From an uncultured Actinomycetes bacterium (GTDB lineage: Bacteria > Actinomycetota > Acidimicrobiia > Acidimicrobiales > Acidimicrobilacustridaceae), in NCBI GenBank assembly GCA_937876315.1, contig CALEHQ010000006.1, forward strand, positions 1 through 64,000: a stretch of 64,000 bases of DNA. Reading direction: 5' to 3'. This document shows positions 54,430-63,882 of this stretch, one piece after another. The notes beneath the pieces are model-generated. The model was not told where the DNA came from, searched no databases, and saw nothing but the letters and a program-made list of their open reading frames with translations. Each line of letters starts with the position of its first letter. Position 1 is the stretch's first letter. The translations under genes were made by a program, and so were the position numbers.

Positions 54430-55095
54430 TCAGGACGCTGGGTACACGGTGTCCATGAGTTGTTTCAGTGTGGCAGCAACTTCGGGTCCCGTCGTACCGA
54501 ATGGCCATTCCCACACCAACTGACCTCTGTCATCAACGACATAGGTCACACCTGAATGCGCGACTCCGTAGGTGGCGGCACCGGGTTCATGCGGATCGAC
54601 CTGCCATTGGGCACCGAATTGAGAGGTGACCGCGGAAAGTTGAGCTGAATCAGGGGCGCGAAGCGCGTGAATGGTTGAGTTTGGAAAAAAATGGGTGAGG
54701 TACTCGACCATTCGAGGACCCGTGTCACGTTCAATATCCACGGTCACAAACGCGATCTCAACGTGCTGGACAACGGTTGGTCCTAACTCTTCAAGTCCGG
54801 CTGCGATATCGGCCATCGTTACTGGGCAAATGTCGGGGCAGGTGAGAAAGCCGAAAAACACAACAAGCAAATTCCCCGGTGCCGCTTTGAACGAAAAGTC
54901 GACACCATCGGAATCGGTCGCATAATCAGGAAGCGAGACGGTGTCGGTTTTGCGAACGGGTGTCGGCTTGTAACCACGAGGGGCATTCAGCGCTGACGTC
55001 GTCGACGAAGAGGAGGAGGTGCCCGAGGTACACGCACTCATCACCAAAGCAATGGCAATCCCCAAGGACAGTAAGGCGAGCACTGACCGACGCAT
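54430..55095 (-). CDS. SCO1/SenC copper-delivery lipoprotein
   Basis: 221 residues from ATG 55095, which gives a short signal ending at lipobox VMSAC (Cys22); a GTG at 55164 would add 23 charged residues in front. The thioredoxin-like SCO fold shows the copper cysteines 86 and 90 in LTCPDICPVTMADI and the distant histidine in YGVAHSGVTYVVDD. It inserts copper into the CuA or CuB site of cytochrome c oxidase. It lies 50 bases before the PCu(A)C gene on the same strand. Confidence 0.93.
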   Translation of the reverse strand: MRRSVLALLSLGIAIALVMSACTSGTSSSSSTTSALNAPRGYKPTPVRKTDTVSLPDYATDSDGVDFSFKAAPGNLLVVFFGFLTCPDICPVTMADIAAGLEELGPTVVQHVEIAFVTVDIERDTGPRMVEYLTHFFPNSTIHALRAPDSAQLSAVTSQFGAQWQVDPHEPGAATYGVAHSGVTYVVDDRGQLVWEWPFGTTGPEVAATLKQLMDTVYPAS

Positions 55096-55215
55096 ACAGA
55101 CACTCTGTCGTTTTCTGAGCCCAGATCGTTCCCATCTGAGAACTTTCTTTCTGGCGGTCATCACAATCTCAGGCGTTTCCGCTTCGAGGTGACCGAAATC
55201 ACGCCTCGCAACCGA

Positions 55216-55740
55216 TCAGTTCGGCCAGGCGCCCCGAACTTTTTGCAGCGTTGCATCGAGCGGCTCGGGCAGAACACGAGCAAGTGCAATCGATGTCATG
55301 AAGTTGCTGTCGGCATCCCAGCGTGGAAGTACGTGGGTATGGAGATGATCGGGAACGCCGGCGCCGGCAGCACGGCCGAGGTTCAGTCCAACGTTTACCC
55401 CGTCGCAGCGATACGCACCCTTGAGTGCAAGCACTGCATCTCTTGAAAGTTGCGCCATCTCTCCAAGTTCTTCGTCGGTCAGGCCCTCGAGTTCGGCGAC
55501 AGCCCGATTAGGTACCACGAGCAAATGCCCACTCGTATACGGGTACGCGTTGAGAAGCACCGAGCATGTCCTACCGCGATGAACGATCATGCCCTCGTCA
55601 TCGGGAAGTGAGAGGACGCGTTCGAAGAGCGAACCGTTCTCGTCCGGATCGAGCGAGGTGTCGCCGGGCTGCGTCACCGCAGTGATGTAAGACAATCGCC
55701 ATCCCGCCCAGAGATGATCAAGGTGCGGCACGTCAGACAT
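55216..55740 (-). CDS. HIT family hydrolase/AP4A phosphorylase-like protein
   Basis: 174 residues. The histidine triad is clear near the C-terminal half, GVPDHLHTHVLPRWDAD (HxHxH), with the upstream GYTSGHLLVVPNRAVAELEG-like strand here as YPYTSGHLLVVPN. The family hydrolyses or transfers nucleotides from dinucleoside phosphates or adenylyl conjugates. In actinobacteria a HIT gene typically lies between thrS and pgsA, as here with a few genes inserted. Three bases separate it from the thrS stop. Substrate not known. Confidence 0.93.
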   Translation of the reverse strand: MSDVPHLDHLWAGWRLSYITAVTQPGDTSLDPDENGSLFERVLSLPDDEGMIVHRGRTCSVLLNAYPYTSGHLLVVPNRAVAELEGLTDEELGEMAQLSRDAVLALKGAYRCDGVNVGLNLGRAAGAGVPDHLHTHVLPRWDADSNFMTSIALARVLPEPLDATLQKVRGAWPN

Positions 55741-55743
55741 GGG

Positions 55744-57693
55744 CTACGAGTGTCCAGCAACGTCCGCGGCGAGACGCTCAACGAACGATTCAAAGGCCAC
55801 GTTGCGCTCGACCTCTCCCCCGCGCGGGTTCACGCCGACTGTCGAGTGAGCGACATCGTCGTCTCCGACCACAAGCACATACGGAAGTTTTTCGAGTTTT
55901 GCCTTACGGATCCGACCACCAAGCGGCTCGTCGGCTTCGACCATGTCGGCTCGATACCCACGAGCTCGGAGGCTGGCGACGAGCAAACGACCGTGAGCAT
56001 CGTGATCGTCGCGGACAGGAAGGATGCGCACCTGAACGGGAGCGAGCCACGCCGGGAACGCTCCTGCGTAATGCTCGAGGAGCACGCCAAAGAATCGTTC
56101 AATTGATCCGAACAACGCACGGTGCAACATGATCGGGCGCTTACGCGAACCATCATCGGACACGTATTCGAGGTCGAAGCGCTCGGGAAGGTTGAAATCG
56201 CACTGGATCGTGCTGAGCTGCCAGGTGCGGCCGATTGCATCCTTGATGTCGATGTCGATCTTGGGACCATAGAACGCGGCATCGCCCTCTTTGACCGAAT
56301 ACTCCAAGCCGTACTGCTCGAGTGCGTTCTTCAACGCCCCAGTCGCTTTGTCCCAGATTTCGTCGCTTCCGACATGCTTGTCGGGATCCTTCGTACTGAG
56401 GTTGGCGGTGAATTCGGTGAAGCCGAAGGCACGAAGAACACTCATTACGAAATCGAGAAGTGAAGCGATTTCGTCTTGCAGTTGTTCTTCAGTGCAATAG
56501 ATGTGACTGTCGTCTTGCGTGAACCCACGAATTCGCATGAGGCCGTGGAGGGTTCCGGCTCTCTCGTAGCGATACACCGTGCCCAGTTCAAACAGGCGGA
56601 GCGGTAGCTCGCGATAGCTGCGCTGACGACTGCGGAAGATCAGGCAGTGCATCGGGCAGTTCATGGGCTTCGGGTAATAGGACCCGTTGTCCATTTCCAT
56701 TGGTGGGTACATGCCGTCTTTGTAGAAATCCAGATGGCCTGAAGTCTCAAACAAATTCGCGTTCGCAAGGTGCGGCGTAACAACGAACTGGTAGTCGCCC
56801 TTCTCGTGACGATCGCGGCTGTAATCCTCCATCAACTTCCGGACGAGTGCACCCTTCGGATGCCACACCGCAAGACCGCCACCCAACTCCGATGGGAAAC
56901 TTAGGAGATCAAGTTCCGTCGCGAGTTTTCGGTGATCGCGTTCGGCGGCTTCTTCGAGACGCTTGAGATAGGCCTCGAGATCTTTCTTCGATGCCCACGC
57001 AGTTCCGTAGATGCGCTGAAGCATCGGGTTGCGTTCGTCGCCACGCCAATAGGCCCCGGCAACACGCATGAGCTTGAAGTGACCGAGTCGACCAGTATCA
57101 GGAACGTGAGGTCCGCGGCAGAGATCAATAAACCTGGGTGGGTTCTCGTAGGTTCGGACGAGACCCGATTCAGTTGCCGAAGTCGGGTCGTCGGCAGCAC
57201 CGCGAATAATTTCGCACTTGTACTTATGCCCACTGAAGAGTTCGAGCGCAGCATCTTCAGGAATTTCGTCGCGGATGAAAGGTTGCTTTTCGGCGATGAT
57301 CTCGCGCATGCGCGTATCAAGACGCTCAAGATCATCAGGAGTGAACGTTCCGCCGTCAGCAAGTTCGAAGTCGTAATAGAAGCCATTCTCGATTGGCGGG
57401 CCAATCGCAAACGTGGCCCCTGGGAACAGGTCAAGGACCGCTTGGGCCAGCACGTGGGCAGTCGAGTGACGAATGGTGAACAGGCCACGCTCGTCGGTCT
57501 CGGTGATGATGGAAACCTCGTCGCCACCCTCGAGCGGCCACACGAGATCTCGCTCGGTGCCATTCACGGCGCCGATCACGGCCGCCTTCGCCAGACGTGA
57601 ACCAATAGACGAGGCCAGCCCAGCGACGGTTGTACCGGCGGGAACAGAGCGCTCGGAACCGTCAGGAAGGGTGATAGTGATCTCGTCAGACAT
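55744..57693 (-). CDS. thrS: Threonyl-tRNA synthetase
   Basis: 649 residues. Charges tRNA(Thr) in the cytoplasm. Domains in order: TGS (1-~65), the editing domain with HSTAHVLAQAVLDLFPG and the zinc-type GPHVPDTGRLGHFKL, the class II catalytic domain (motif 2 RIRGFTQDDSHIYC, zinc Cys in MNCPMHCLIF, motif 3 GSIERFFGVLLEHY), and a C-terminal anticodon domain beginning LAPVQVRILPVRDDH. All parts are intact and length is normal. No T-box sequence is apparent upstream; the leader is 50 bases to mshC. Confidence 0.98.
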   Translation of the reverse strand: MSDEITITLPDGSERSVPAGTTVAGLASSIGSRLAKAAVIGAVNGTERDLVWPLEGGDEVSIITETDERGLFTIRHSTAHVLAQAVLDLFPGATFAIGPPIENGFYYDFELADGGTFTPDDLERLDTRMREIIAEKQPFIRDEIPEDAALELFSGHKYKCEIIRGAADDPTSATESGLVRTYENPPRFIDLCRGPHVPDTGRLGHFKLMRVAGAYWRGDERNPMLQRIYGTAWASKKDLEAYLKRLEEAAERDHRKLATELDLLSFPSELGGGLAVWHPKGALVRKLMEDYSRDRHEKGDYQFVVTPHLANANLFETSGHLDFYKDGMYPPMEMDNGSYYPKPMNCPMHCLIFRSRQRSYRELPLRLFELGTVYRYERAGTLHGLMRIRGFTQDDSHIYCTEEQLQDEIASLLDFVMSVLRAFGFTEFTANLSTKDPDKHVGSDEIWDKATGALKNALEQYGLEYSVKEGDAAFYGPKIDIDIKDAIGRTWQLSTIQCDFNLPERFDLEYVSDDGSRKRPIMLHRALFGSIERFFGVLLEHYAGAFPAWLAPVQVRILPVRDDHDAHGRLLVASLRARGYRADMVEADEPLGGRIRKAKLEKLPYVLVVGDDDVAHSTVGVNPRGGEVERNVAFESFVERLAADVAGHS

Positions 57694-57743
57694 AACGGCG
57701 AGCGTACCCGTTGCGCTCTGGCGCCCCGGAAGTAGTTACGAGA

Positions 57744-58919
57744 TCAGCGCTGAGGCTCGCCAACGAGGAAGACGCCGAGGAGTTTTGCAGCAGACGCCAC
57801 GCCCTCGCCTCGTTCTACCGCTCGGTCAATTGCTTCAACTGCTCCCGGCGTATCGAGATCGTCATCAAGACGCACCCGGACCGCATCAAGTGCTGTCTGA
57901 CTATCGACAGCACCCGGAGCAGTTGTGGCAGCCAACCAGAGTTCAAGACGAGCTGCTGAGATCGGCATGATTTCGTCGTGCCATTCCCATGAGTCGCGGT
58001 AATGGTGCGCAACGACTGCCAAACGAATCGCACGAACGTCCCAGGTCTTGCGTAATTCGCTGATGAAAACGAGATTGCCGAGTGACTTCGACATCTTTTC
58101 GCCGTCCATGCGAACCATTGCTTGGTGCACCCAGTGACGCACAAAGGGCTGTCCCGTGGCGGCTTCGCTCTGCGCTGCTTCACATTCGTGATGCGGGAAG
58201 ATGAGGTCGGAGCCACCACCATGAAGATCAATCGTTGTGTCGAGTTCGCGAAGAGCAAGAGCGGAGCACTCGATATGCCAGCCCGGACGCCCCGGCCCCC
58301 ACAACGATTCCCAACTGGGTTCATCGGGCGCAGATGGCTGCCAAAGAACGAAGTCGAGAGGATCGCGTTTGTTGGGATCGTCGGGATTGCCACCATGCTG
58401 ACGAGCAAGGTCGATCATTTGTTCGCGGCTGTAGTGCGATACCTGACCGAAGCGGTCAAAGGAGCTCACATCGAAATAGACAGAGCCGCCGCTCTCATAG
58501 GCATGACCCTGATCAAGCACCATGCCGATGAAACCGCGAATGTCAGCGATTGCTGAGGTGGCACGTGGTTCACTCCAACATTCGACGACGTTAAGCGCTT
58601 CCATATCTGCATCAAAGCGAGCGGTTTCGGCTGCCGCCAGATCGAGATAGTGAACGCCCAGTTCGCGGGCTTTACGAAGAAGATCGTCATCGACATCGGT
58701 GACGTTGCGAACACATCGAGTTTCATGGCCTAGATCACGCAAACGTCGCTGCAACACGTCGTAGGTTACGTAGGTCGCCGCATGTCCGAGATGGGTGGCG
58801 TCATACGGCGTGATTCCGCATGTGTACATGAGGACCACAGGGCCCGGATCAAACGCAATGACCTCGCGACGAGCGGTGTCGTAAAGGCGCATCGGTCCGG
58901 CCGGGTTTGCCATAGTCAT
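57744..58919 (-). CDS. mshC: Cysteine:glucosaminyl inositol ligase (mycothiol)
   Basis: 391 residues from ATG 58919 (ATGA overlap with the upstream npdG stop). MshC is a CysRS paralogue that joins cysteine to GlcN-inositol in mycothiol synthesis. The signature YTCGITPYDATHLGHAATY (Cys34, HLGH 43-46) is the MshC form, different from the CysRS GPTVYD text. GWHIECSALALREL (zinc Cys), LIFPHHECE and KMSKSLGN (ATP site) are present. Its length (~390-410) also fits MshC, as there is no anticodon domain. Mycothiol is otherwise restricted to actinobacteria, so this supports the assignment of the organism. Confidence 0.95.
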   Translation of the reverse strand: MTMANPAGPMRLYDTARREVIAFDPGPVVLMYTCGITPYDATHLGHAATYVTYDVLQRRLRDLGHETRCVRNVTDVDDDLLRKARELGVHYLDLAAAETARFDADMEALNVVECWSEPRATSAIADIRGFIGMVLDQGHAYESGGSVYFDVSSFDRFGQVSHYSREQMIDLARQHGGNPDDPNKRDPLDFVLWQPSAPDEPSWESLWGPGRPGWHIECSALALRELDTTIDLHGGGSDLIFPHHECEAAQSEAATGQPFVRHWVHQAMVRMDGEKMSKSLGNLVFISELRKTWDVRAIRLAVVAHHYRDSWEWHDEIMPISAARLELWLAATTAPGAVDSQTALDAVRVRLDDDLDTPGAVEAIDRAVERGEGVASAAKLLGVFLVGEPQR

Positions 58920-59584
58920 CGAAGCTTTTCGGGATCGATTCCGGTGAACTTCACCGCAACGCGGGTCTTGTACTTGAGATTCAGTTCGAGCAGCACTGCG
59001 GTAAACGCTTCAATTGGCGCTGCTTGGGTGAGGTCACCGGCATCGAGAGCCCTCATGTTTGGCATTTCGTTAATGAGATCCATTGAAACTCGCTTTGCCA
59101 CCGGATGATCGGAGCAGACCAGCACGTCGCTCTCAATCGGGTGATCCAGATCGGCAAGTTCTTTCGCCGGAACGTGATGCAACGCACCGACAACAAGTGA
59201 ACGGGGGACTGCAGCCTGGACGCTGGCAGCGACAGATCCGCGCGGAGGAACGAGGGGCTGGAATTCGTGGCCAACGCGGATGAGCGCATTCGCCATACAA
59301 ATCACGATCTTGCCTTCGAGGAGATCGGAGACCGACTTTGCCGTTGTCCATGCAGCGTCCCATGGAGTCGCAATCACGATCAGTTGTGCCGATGCTGCGC
59401 CAGCATTGTCGGCCGCGGTAATTGAAAGGTTGCGATCGGGCCACTTGGCGAGGATTCCATTGACGACCTCGGCCGCTCGTTCCTCGCTTCGTGAGCCAAG
59501 GATTACCTGATGACCTGCCGAAGCGAGTCTGATTCCGAGGGCACTTCCTGCTGGGCCTGTAGCGCCCACGATTCCGATCTGCAT
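58916..59584 (-). CDS. npdG: F420-dependent NADP oxidoreductase (NpdG-like)
   Basis: 222 residues from ATG 59584; upstream frame to 59662 overlaps the divergent fabI promoter and is unlikely. The enzyme exchanges hydride between reduced F420 and NADP. Seen: IGIVGATGPAGSALGIRLAS, VILGSRSEER binding the 2'-phosphate of NADP, VIATPWDAAW, MANALIRVGHEF and PRSLVVGALHHVPAKELADL, all NpdG features. It implies that the host uses F420. The ATG is in a divergent pair with fabI. Confidence 0.9.
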   Translation of the reverse strand: MQIGIVGATGPAGSALGIRLASAGHQVILGSRSEERAAEVVNGILAKWPDRNLSITAADNAGAASAQLIVIATPWDAAWTTAKSVSDLLEGKIVICMANALIRVGHEFQPLVPPRGSVAASVQAAVPRSLVVGALHHVPAKELADLDHPIESDVLVCSDHPVAKRVSMDLINEMPNMRALDAGDLTQAAPIEAFTAVLLELNLKYKTRVAVKFTGIDPEKLR

Positions 59585-59685
59585 GCGGCGAACCGTAGCG
59601 GACCATCGCTCGCTCATCGCGCTGTTCCGCCGAATTGCGGGTTCGGCAACGTAACGTCTCACCCGTAACCGCGATCGGAGGAACT

Positions 59686-60453
59686 ATGGGACTGCTTGAA
59701 GGTAAGCGACTGTTGATGACCGGAGTGCTCAACGACTCCTCGCTTGGCTTTGGCGTCGCTCGTCTCGCTCAGCAAGAAGGGGCCGAGATCGTTCTGACGG
59801 GTGTGGGCGCCGGCATGAAGCACACGCTCAAGGCCGCCAAGAAGCTCGATGTGGAACCCGAGGTCATCGAACTGGATGTTTCAGTTCCTGAACACCTCGA
59901 TGCTGCCCGGGAACACCTCACGAAGAAGTGGGGTCGCGTCGATGGTGCGCTCCATTCGATCGGCTTCGCCCCGCCGGTCTGCCTTGGCGGAACATTCATG
60001 GATGCAACTTGGGAAGACGTCTCGGTGGCCATGAACATCTCGGCCTACTCGCTCAAAGCCCTTGCCGATGTTGTCGCTCCCCACATGACCGAAGGCGGCT
60101 CCATTGTCGGGCTCGATTTCGACAACACCGTTTCTTGGCCTTCGTACGACTGGATGGGTGTTGCCAAGTCAGCGCTTGAATCCACATCTCGCTATCTCGC
60201 CCGCTATCTAGGCCCACAGCAGATTCGTGTGAATCTCGTTGCGGCGGGTCCCATCAAGACCATCGCAGCGCGGTCAATTCCAGGATTCTCAAAATTCGAA
60301 GACGTGTGGGATGAACGCGCTCCCCTTGGCTGGGATGTTCGCGATTCCAGCGCGGTAGCCAAGGCCTGCGTCGTACTGCTGTCAGATTGGTTCCCACAGA
60401 CAACTGGCGAAATCGTCCATGTCGATGGTGGCTACCACGCCACCGGCGCCTAA
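59686..60453 (+). CDS. inhA: Enoyl-ACP reductase, InhA type
   Basis: 255 residues from ATG 59686, with GGAGGAACT just upstream. Reduces the trans-2-enoyl-ACP in fatty acid elongation with NADH. The substrate and cofactor residues match InhA: Phe145, Tyr154, Met157 and Lys161 in LDFDNTVSWPSYDWMGVAKS correspond to the Phe149, Tyr158, Met161, Lys165 set. N-terminal LEGKRLLMTGVLNDSSLGFG is the NADH site. A FabI name is equally usable; the InhA resemblance is from this active-site block. Confidence 0.95.
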   Translation: MGLLEGKRLLMTGVLNDSSLGFGVARLAQQEGAEIVLTGVGAGMKHTLKAAKKLDVEPEVIELDVSVPEHLDAAREHLTKKWGRVDGALHSIGFAPPVCLGGTFMDATWEDVSVAMNISAYSLKALADVVAPHMTEGGSIVGLDFDNTVSWPSYDWMGVAKSALESTSRYLARYLGPQQIRVNLVAAGPIKTIAARSIPGFSKFEDVWDERAPLGWDVRDSSAVAKACVVLLSDWFPQTTGEIVHVDGGYHATGA

Positions 60454-61481
60454 TCCTCTTCGGTCAGGTCGCTCAGCAGTTCCTCAAGAAGATCATCGAG
60501 AGTGACGATGCCGGCGGTTGATTCGTCGGCGTTATAGACGGTCGCGAAGTGCACCCGTGTCGACTGCATCTTCGTCAACAGTTCCTCGAGCCGCTTCTCG
60601 CATTCAGTTTCGAGTGTCGGGCGCACCAAGCGAGGTGGCACTGGATTGTCGATTTCCGAATCAGGGACGGTGAGTAAGTCCTTTGCGTGAAGAAACCCGC
60701 GCACGTCGTCGATCCCGCCGTCGCCCACGACCAGTAGCCGTGTGTGTCCGAGTCGGCGAACTGCTTCTTCTAGTTCCCGGGGTGTGGCTTCTATCGAAAC
60801 AGCGGCAACTGATTCGCGCGCGACCATGACCGAAGCGACCGTTCGCTGACCGAAATCCAAGACTCCGGAGAGAAGTTCCGCCGAGAAATCCGGTATCGCT
60901 CCTTCTTCGCGTGAGACCGAAACCAGCACCGCGAGTTCTTGCGCGGAATGCGCATCGGAAAGTTCATCTTTCGGTTCGACGCCAAACATCCGGACGCCCA
61001 CGTTCCCAAACCAGTTGAGGACGATAACGAAAGGACGGGCGAACAACAGATAGAGACGATTCGGCCCGCTCACGATCTTCAGGACCGATTCAGGGTGCGT
61101 GAGGGTCAAGTTCTTCGGCACCATCTCGCCCAAGACCATGTGGGCAAACACGATCACGAGGAGGCCCACTACCGCAGAAATAGGGCGAACCCAGCCTTGC
61201 GGAATCCATGACGCGTGATGAGCAACAGATTCGATCAAGTGAGCGAATGCGGGTTCACCCACAAGACCAAGAAGAAGCGAAGCAACGGTGATACCCAACT
61301 GCGCCCCTGCGAGCTGAATACTCAACTCTTTCATCGCATCGAGTGCGCGAATTGCAGCGCGATCGCCTGCGTTAGCGAGCGGCTCGAGTCGGCTACGACG
61401 AGAACCCACAAGCGCGAACTCAAGCGCAACGAAGAAACCATTCACTGCGAGGAGAATGATGATGAGGATGAACGGCCACAT
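60450..61481 (-). CDS. CNNM/CBS-pair transporter-like protein without CorC_HlyC domain
   Basis: 343 residues from ATG 61481 with GAGAGGG upstream. Four membrane helices in the N-terminal DUF21 region (FILIIILLAVNGFFVALEFA, then VGLLVIVFAHMVLGEMVPKN), then a CBS pair. The protein ends within the second CBS motif (ADESTAGIVTLDDLLEEL) and lacks the C-terminal CorC_HlyC domain found in the neighbour at 61483. The family is linked to divalent-cation (Mg2+/Co2+) handling. The two genes are one base apart, probably from a duplication, and the missing domain may give a regulatory partner role. Confidence 0.9.
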   Translation of the reverse strand: MWPFILIIILLAVNGFFVALEFALVGSRRSRLEPLANAGDRAAIRALDAMKELSIQLAGAQLGITVASLLLGLVGEPAFAHLIESVAHHASWIPQGWVRPISAVVGLLVIVFAHMVLGEMVPKNLTLTHPESVLKIVSGPNRLYLLFARPFVIVLNWFGNVGVRMFGVEPKDELSDAHSAQELAVLVSVSREEGAIPDFSAELLSGVLDFGQRTVASVMVARESVAAVSIEATPRELEEAVRRLGHTRLLVVGDGGIDDVRGFLHAKDLLTVPDSEIDNPVPPRLVRPTLETECEKRLEELLTKMQSTRVHFATVYNADESTAGIVTLDDLLEELLSDLTEED

Positions 61482-61482
61482 A

Positions 61483-62835
61483 TCAGCCCTCTCCCCTCTT
61501 GCGACTCTTCGAAGGACTGCTAGCAGCGTCGCCCGCGCCATCGGGCACCGCCACCCGAACGGTGACTAGCGAGATACGACGACGATCCATCTCAGCGACT
61601 TCAAAGCCCCAGTCACCCCACTGAACCTTCTCGCCGACGACAGGCAGATGCCCGAGTTGATCAAGAAGGAATCCGGCGAAGGTTTCGTACTCGCCTTCGG
61701 GGATCACGCACCCGACTTGGTCAGCCACTTCATCGGGATGAAGCCCACCGGGGAGCGACCATTCATTTCGCCGCCCAGGAACGACCGTCGAAGGCGTGCG
61801 ACGATCATGTTCATCGCCGATTTCCCCGACAATTTCTTCGAGAATGTCCTCGAGTGTGATGATTCCTGCAGTGCCGCCGTATTCGTCGACCACCACTGCA
61901 AGATGGGTCCTGGCCCGGCGCAGATCTCTAAGCACATCCGCAAGATCACGACTCTCGGGCAACTCGAGCATGGGGCGAATCAACGACGAAACCAATGTGG
62001 TGGAACGCTGCTCGCGAGGTACCGCATGAACTGCTCGCACGTGAACCGTGCCGACGATGTCGTCGAGATCCTCACCGTAAACCAGGAAACGTGAGTGTCC
62101 CGTTGAGACAGAAGCCTCGACGAGCGCATCAACCGTGTCAGAGCTTCGAAGAGCTGTAACAGCCGTGCGCGGAACGAGAACATCTTCGGCGCTCTTGCCT
62201 TCAAATCGAATCGATCGTGTGAGCAACTGCGATGCCGAGTCATCGAGGACTCCCCCTCGACTCGATGCACTCACAAGAATCTGCATTTCCGAAAGCGTCC
62301 GAACATGCGAAAGCTCTTCAGTTGGCTCAACGCCGAGCATGCGAACGGTGCGGTTCGCCGCTCCGTTCAACATGCGAATGAGTGGACCAAAAATGATTCC
62401 GTACATCCGCACAAGCGGACCGAGGTAGTAGACCGTCGTTTCAGGCCGGGCAATGGCCAGACCCTTTGGTACCAACTCGCCCACAATCATCTGCACGACT
62501 GTTGCGAGAAAGATTGCGACCACTAACGAAACGCCGATCATCGCTGTCGAACCCAGCAACGGCTCAAGCACAGGGTGCAGAAGTTCTGCGATTGCAGGCT
62601 CAGCCAAAAATCCGATGAGTAGTGATGTCACCGTGATCCCGAGTTGTGCGCCGGACAGATGAAACGACAGGTGCGCAAGAAGCCCTTTGGCAACTCGAGC
62701 GCGACGTCGACCCGACTCGACATCGTTTTCCACCTTCGCCCGATCGACAGCAACAAGGGCAAATTCAGCCGCGACGAAGAATCCATTCGCGATGATCAAA
62801 AAGAACACTGCAACAAGCCCCAACGCCGGATTCAC
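61483..62835 (-). CDS. CNNM/CBS/CorC_HlyC transporter-like protein
   Basis: 450 residues. Full-length form: DUF21 membrane part (1-~190; IANGFFVAAEFALVAVDRAK), CBS pair (about 210-335; DDIVGTVHVRAVHAV and GGTAGIITLEDILEEIVGEI), and the C-terminal CorC_HlyC domain (about 355-430; DEVADQVGCVIPEGEYETFA). CNNM proteins move or sense divalent cations such as Mg2+. It overlaps the end of the ABC ATPase gene by four bases upstream, and the shorter paralogue follows directly. Ion specificity is not set by sequence. Confidence 0.93.
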   Translation of the reverse strand: MNPALGLVAVFFLIIANGFFVAAEFALVAVDRAKVENDVESGRRRARVAKGLLAHLSFHLSGAQLGITVTSLLIGFLAEPAIAELLHPVLEPLLGSTAMIGVSLVVAIFLATVVQMIVGELVPKGLAIARPETTVYYLGPLVRMYGIIFGPLIRMLNGAANRTVRMLGVEPTEELSHVRTLSEMQILVSASSRGGVLDDSASQLLTRSIRFEGKSAEDVLVPRTAVTALRSSDTVDALVEASVSTGHSRFLVYGEDLDDIVGTVHVRAVHAVPREQRSTTLVSSLIRPMLELPESRDLADVLRDLRRARTHLAVVVDEYGGTAGIITLEDILEEIVGEIGDEHDRRTPSTVVPGRRNEWSLPGGLHPDEVADQVGCVIPEGEYETFAGFLLDQLGHLPVVGEKVQWGDWGFEVAEMDRRRISLVTVRVAVPDGAGDAASSPSKSRKRGEG

Positions 62836-63632
62836 GCTTCAAGCCCCCAAGCCCACCATCGACCATGTCGTCGTTCAAGACCAAGCGGCATCTCGAAGCA
62901 TTCGGACAAATTCGATTCAGTCAGCACAACGTCAAGGGGGCCGGCAGTGAGTACCTGGCCTTCGCGAAGCATCAAGATATTTGTGAACCCTTCCGGAATT
63001 TCCTCGACGTGATGAGTGACGAGCACTGTTGCTGGCGTATCGACTCCAGCTGCGAGAACACCCAATGTGCGAACAAGGTCCTCGCGCCCAGCGAGGTCCA
63101 GCCCTGCGGTGGGTTCATCGAGAAGAAGTAGGCCCGGCTGGGGCATCAACGTGCGGGCCAGCAGCACTCGCTGCTTTTCGCCTGACGACAAGGTGGCGAA
63201 ACTGCGATCGGCCAAACGGCCAATCTCCATTCGTTCAAGACAATCGCGAGCTCGCTGACGGTCGGCCTCATCGTAGGTATGCCACCAGGGTTCGAGCGCT
63301 GCGTTCTTTGCCGTCATGACGACATCGGTTGAAATCAGGTCGGATCGAAGCTGGTCTGCCATACCCGAGCTGGCAACACCAATGCGCTTTCGCAGTGACC
63401 GAACATCGGTCCGTCCGAGCTTCTCGCCCAGCACTTCGACATCACCAGAGGATGGGTGCAAATACAGCGACGCAATCTTCATCAACGTGGATTTCCCGCA
63501 ACCGTTTCGCCCGAGCACGACCCAACGCTCGTTAGCGCCGACCTTCCAGGAGATGTTGTTGAGGATCGCTCGACCTTCCCGCACAAGCGTGACGTCGCGA
63601 AGTGAAAGTGCTGCAGGGTCGAGTCGACCCAT
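62832..63632 (-). CDS. Orphan ABC transporter ATP-binding protein
   Basis: 266 residues. Complete ATPase motifs: Walker A GRNGCGKSTLM, signature TLSSGEKQRVLLA, Walker B GLLLLDEPTAGLD, H-loop VLVTHHVEEI. The N-terminal VGANERWVVLGRNGCG text resembles the molybdate-related ModF/YlmA group, which lack a dedicated permease in the same operon. No membrane partner gene is present next to it. It overlaps the CBS gene by four bases, so translation is coupled. Confidence 0.93.
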   Translation of the reverse strand: MGRLDPAALSLRDVTLVREGRAILNNISWKVGANERWVVLGRNGCGKSTLMKIASLYLHPSSGDVEVLGEKLGRTDVRSLRKRIGVASSGMADQLRSDLISTDVVMTAKNAALEPWWHTYDEADRQRARDCLERMEIGRLADRSFATLSSGEKQRVLLARTLMPQPGLLLLDEPTAGLDLAGREDLVRTLGVLAAGVDTPATVLVTHHVEEIPEGFTNILMLREGQVLTAGPLDVVLTESNLSECFEMPLGLERRHGRWWAWGLEA

Positions 63633-63638
63633 GGTGAC

Positions 63639-63869
63639 CTACTTGTCGAGCAGGAGTGCGAGTGCGACCGACGCAAACATGAAAATGACGGCCGCAACCA
63701 CGGTGATGCGATCGAGATTTTTCTCGACGACAGTTGAACCTGCAGCTGACGCTCCCAAGCCGCCACCGAACATGTCGGAAAGACCACCACCCCGACCGCT
63801 GTGAAGCAGGACGAGGAAGATAAGGGTGAGGGCGGAGAGCACTTGGACGATGATTACAGCGATCAGCAC
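63639..63869 (-). CDS. secG: Preprotein translocase subunit SecG
   Basis: 76 residues from GTG 63869, 14 bases after the tpiA stop; upstream reading would run into tpiA. SecG has two membrane helices and joins the SecYEG channel. Seen: first helix IAVIIVQVLSALTLIFLVLL, the conserved loop HSGRGGGLSDMFGGGLG, and the second helix VVAAVIFMFASVALALLL. The order tpiA-secG is conserved in many bacteria. No clear ribosome site is present before this GTG. Confidence 0.92.
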   Translation of the reverse strand: MLIAVIIVQVLSALTLIFLVLLHSGRGGGLSDMFGGGLGASAAGSTVVEKNLDRITVVAAVIFMFASVALALLLDK

Positions 63870-63882
63870 GGCGTAAACGCTA

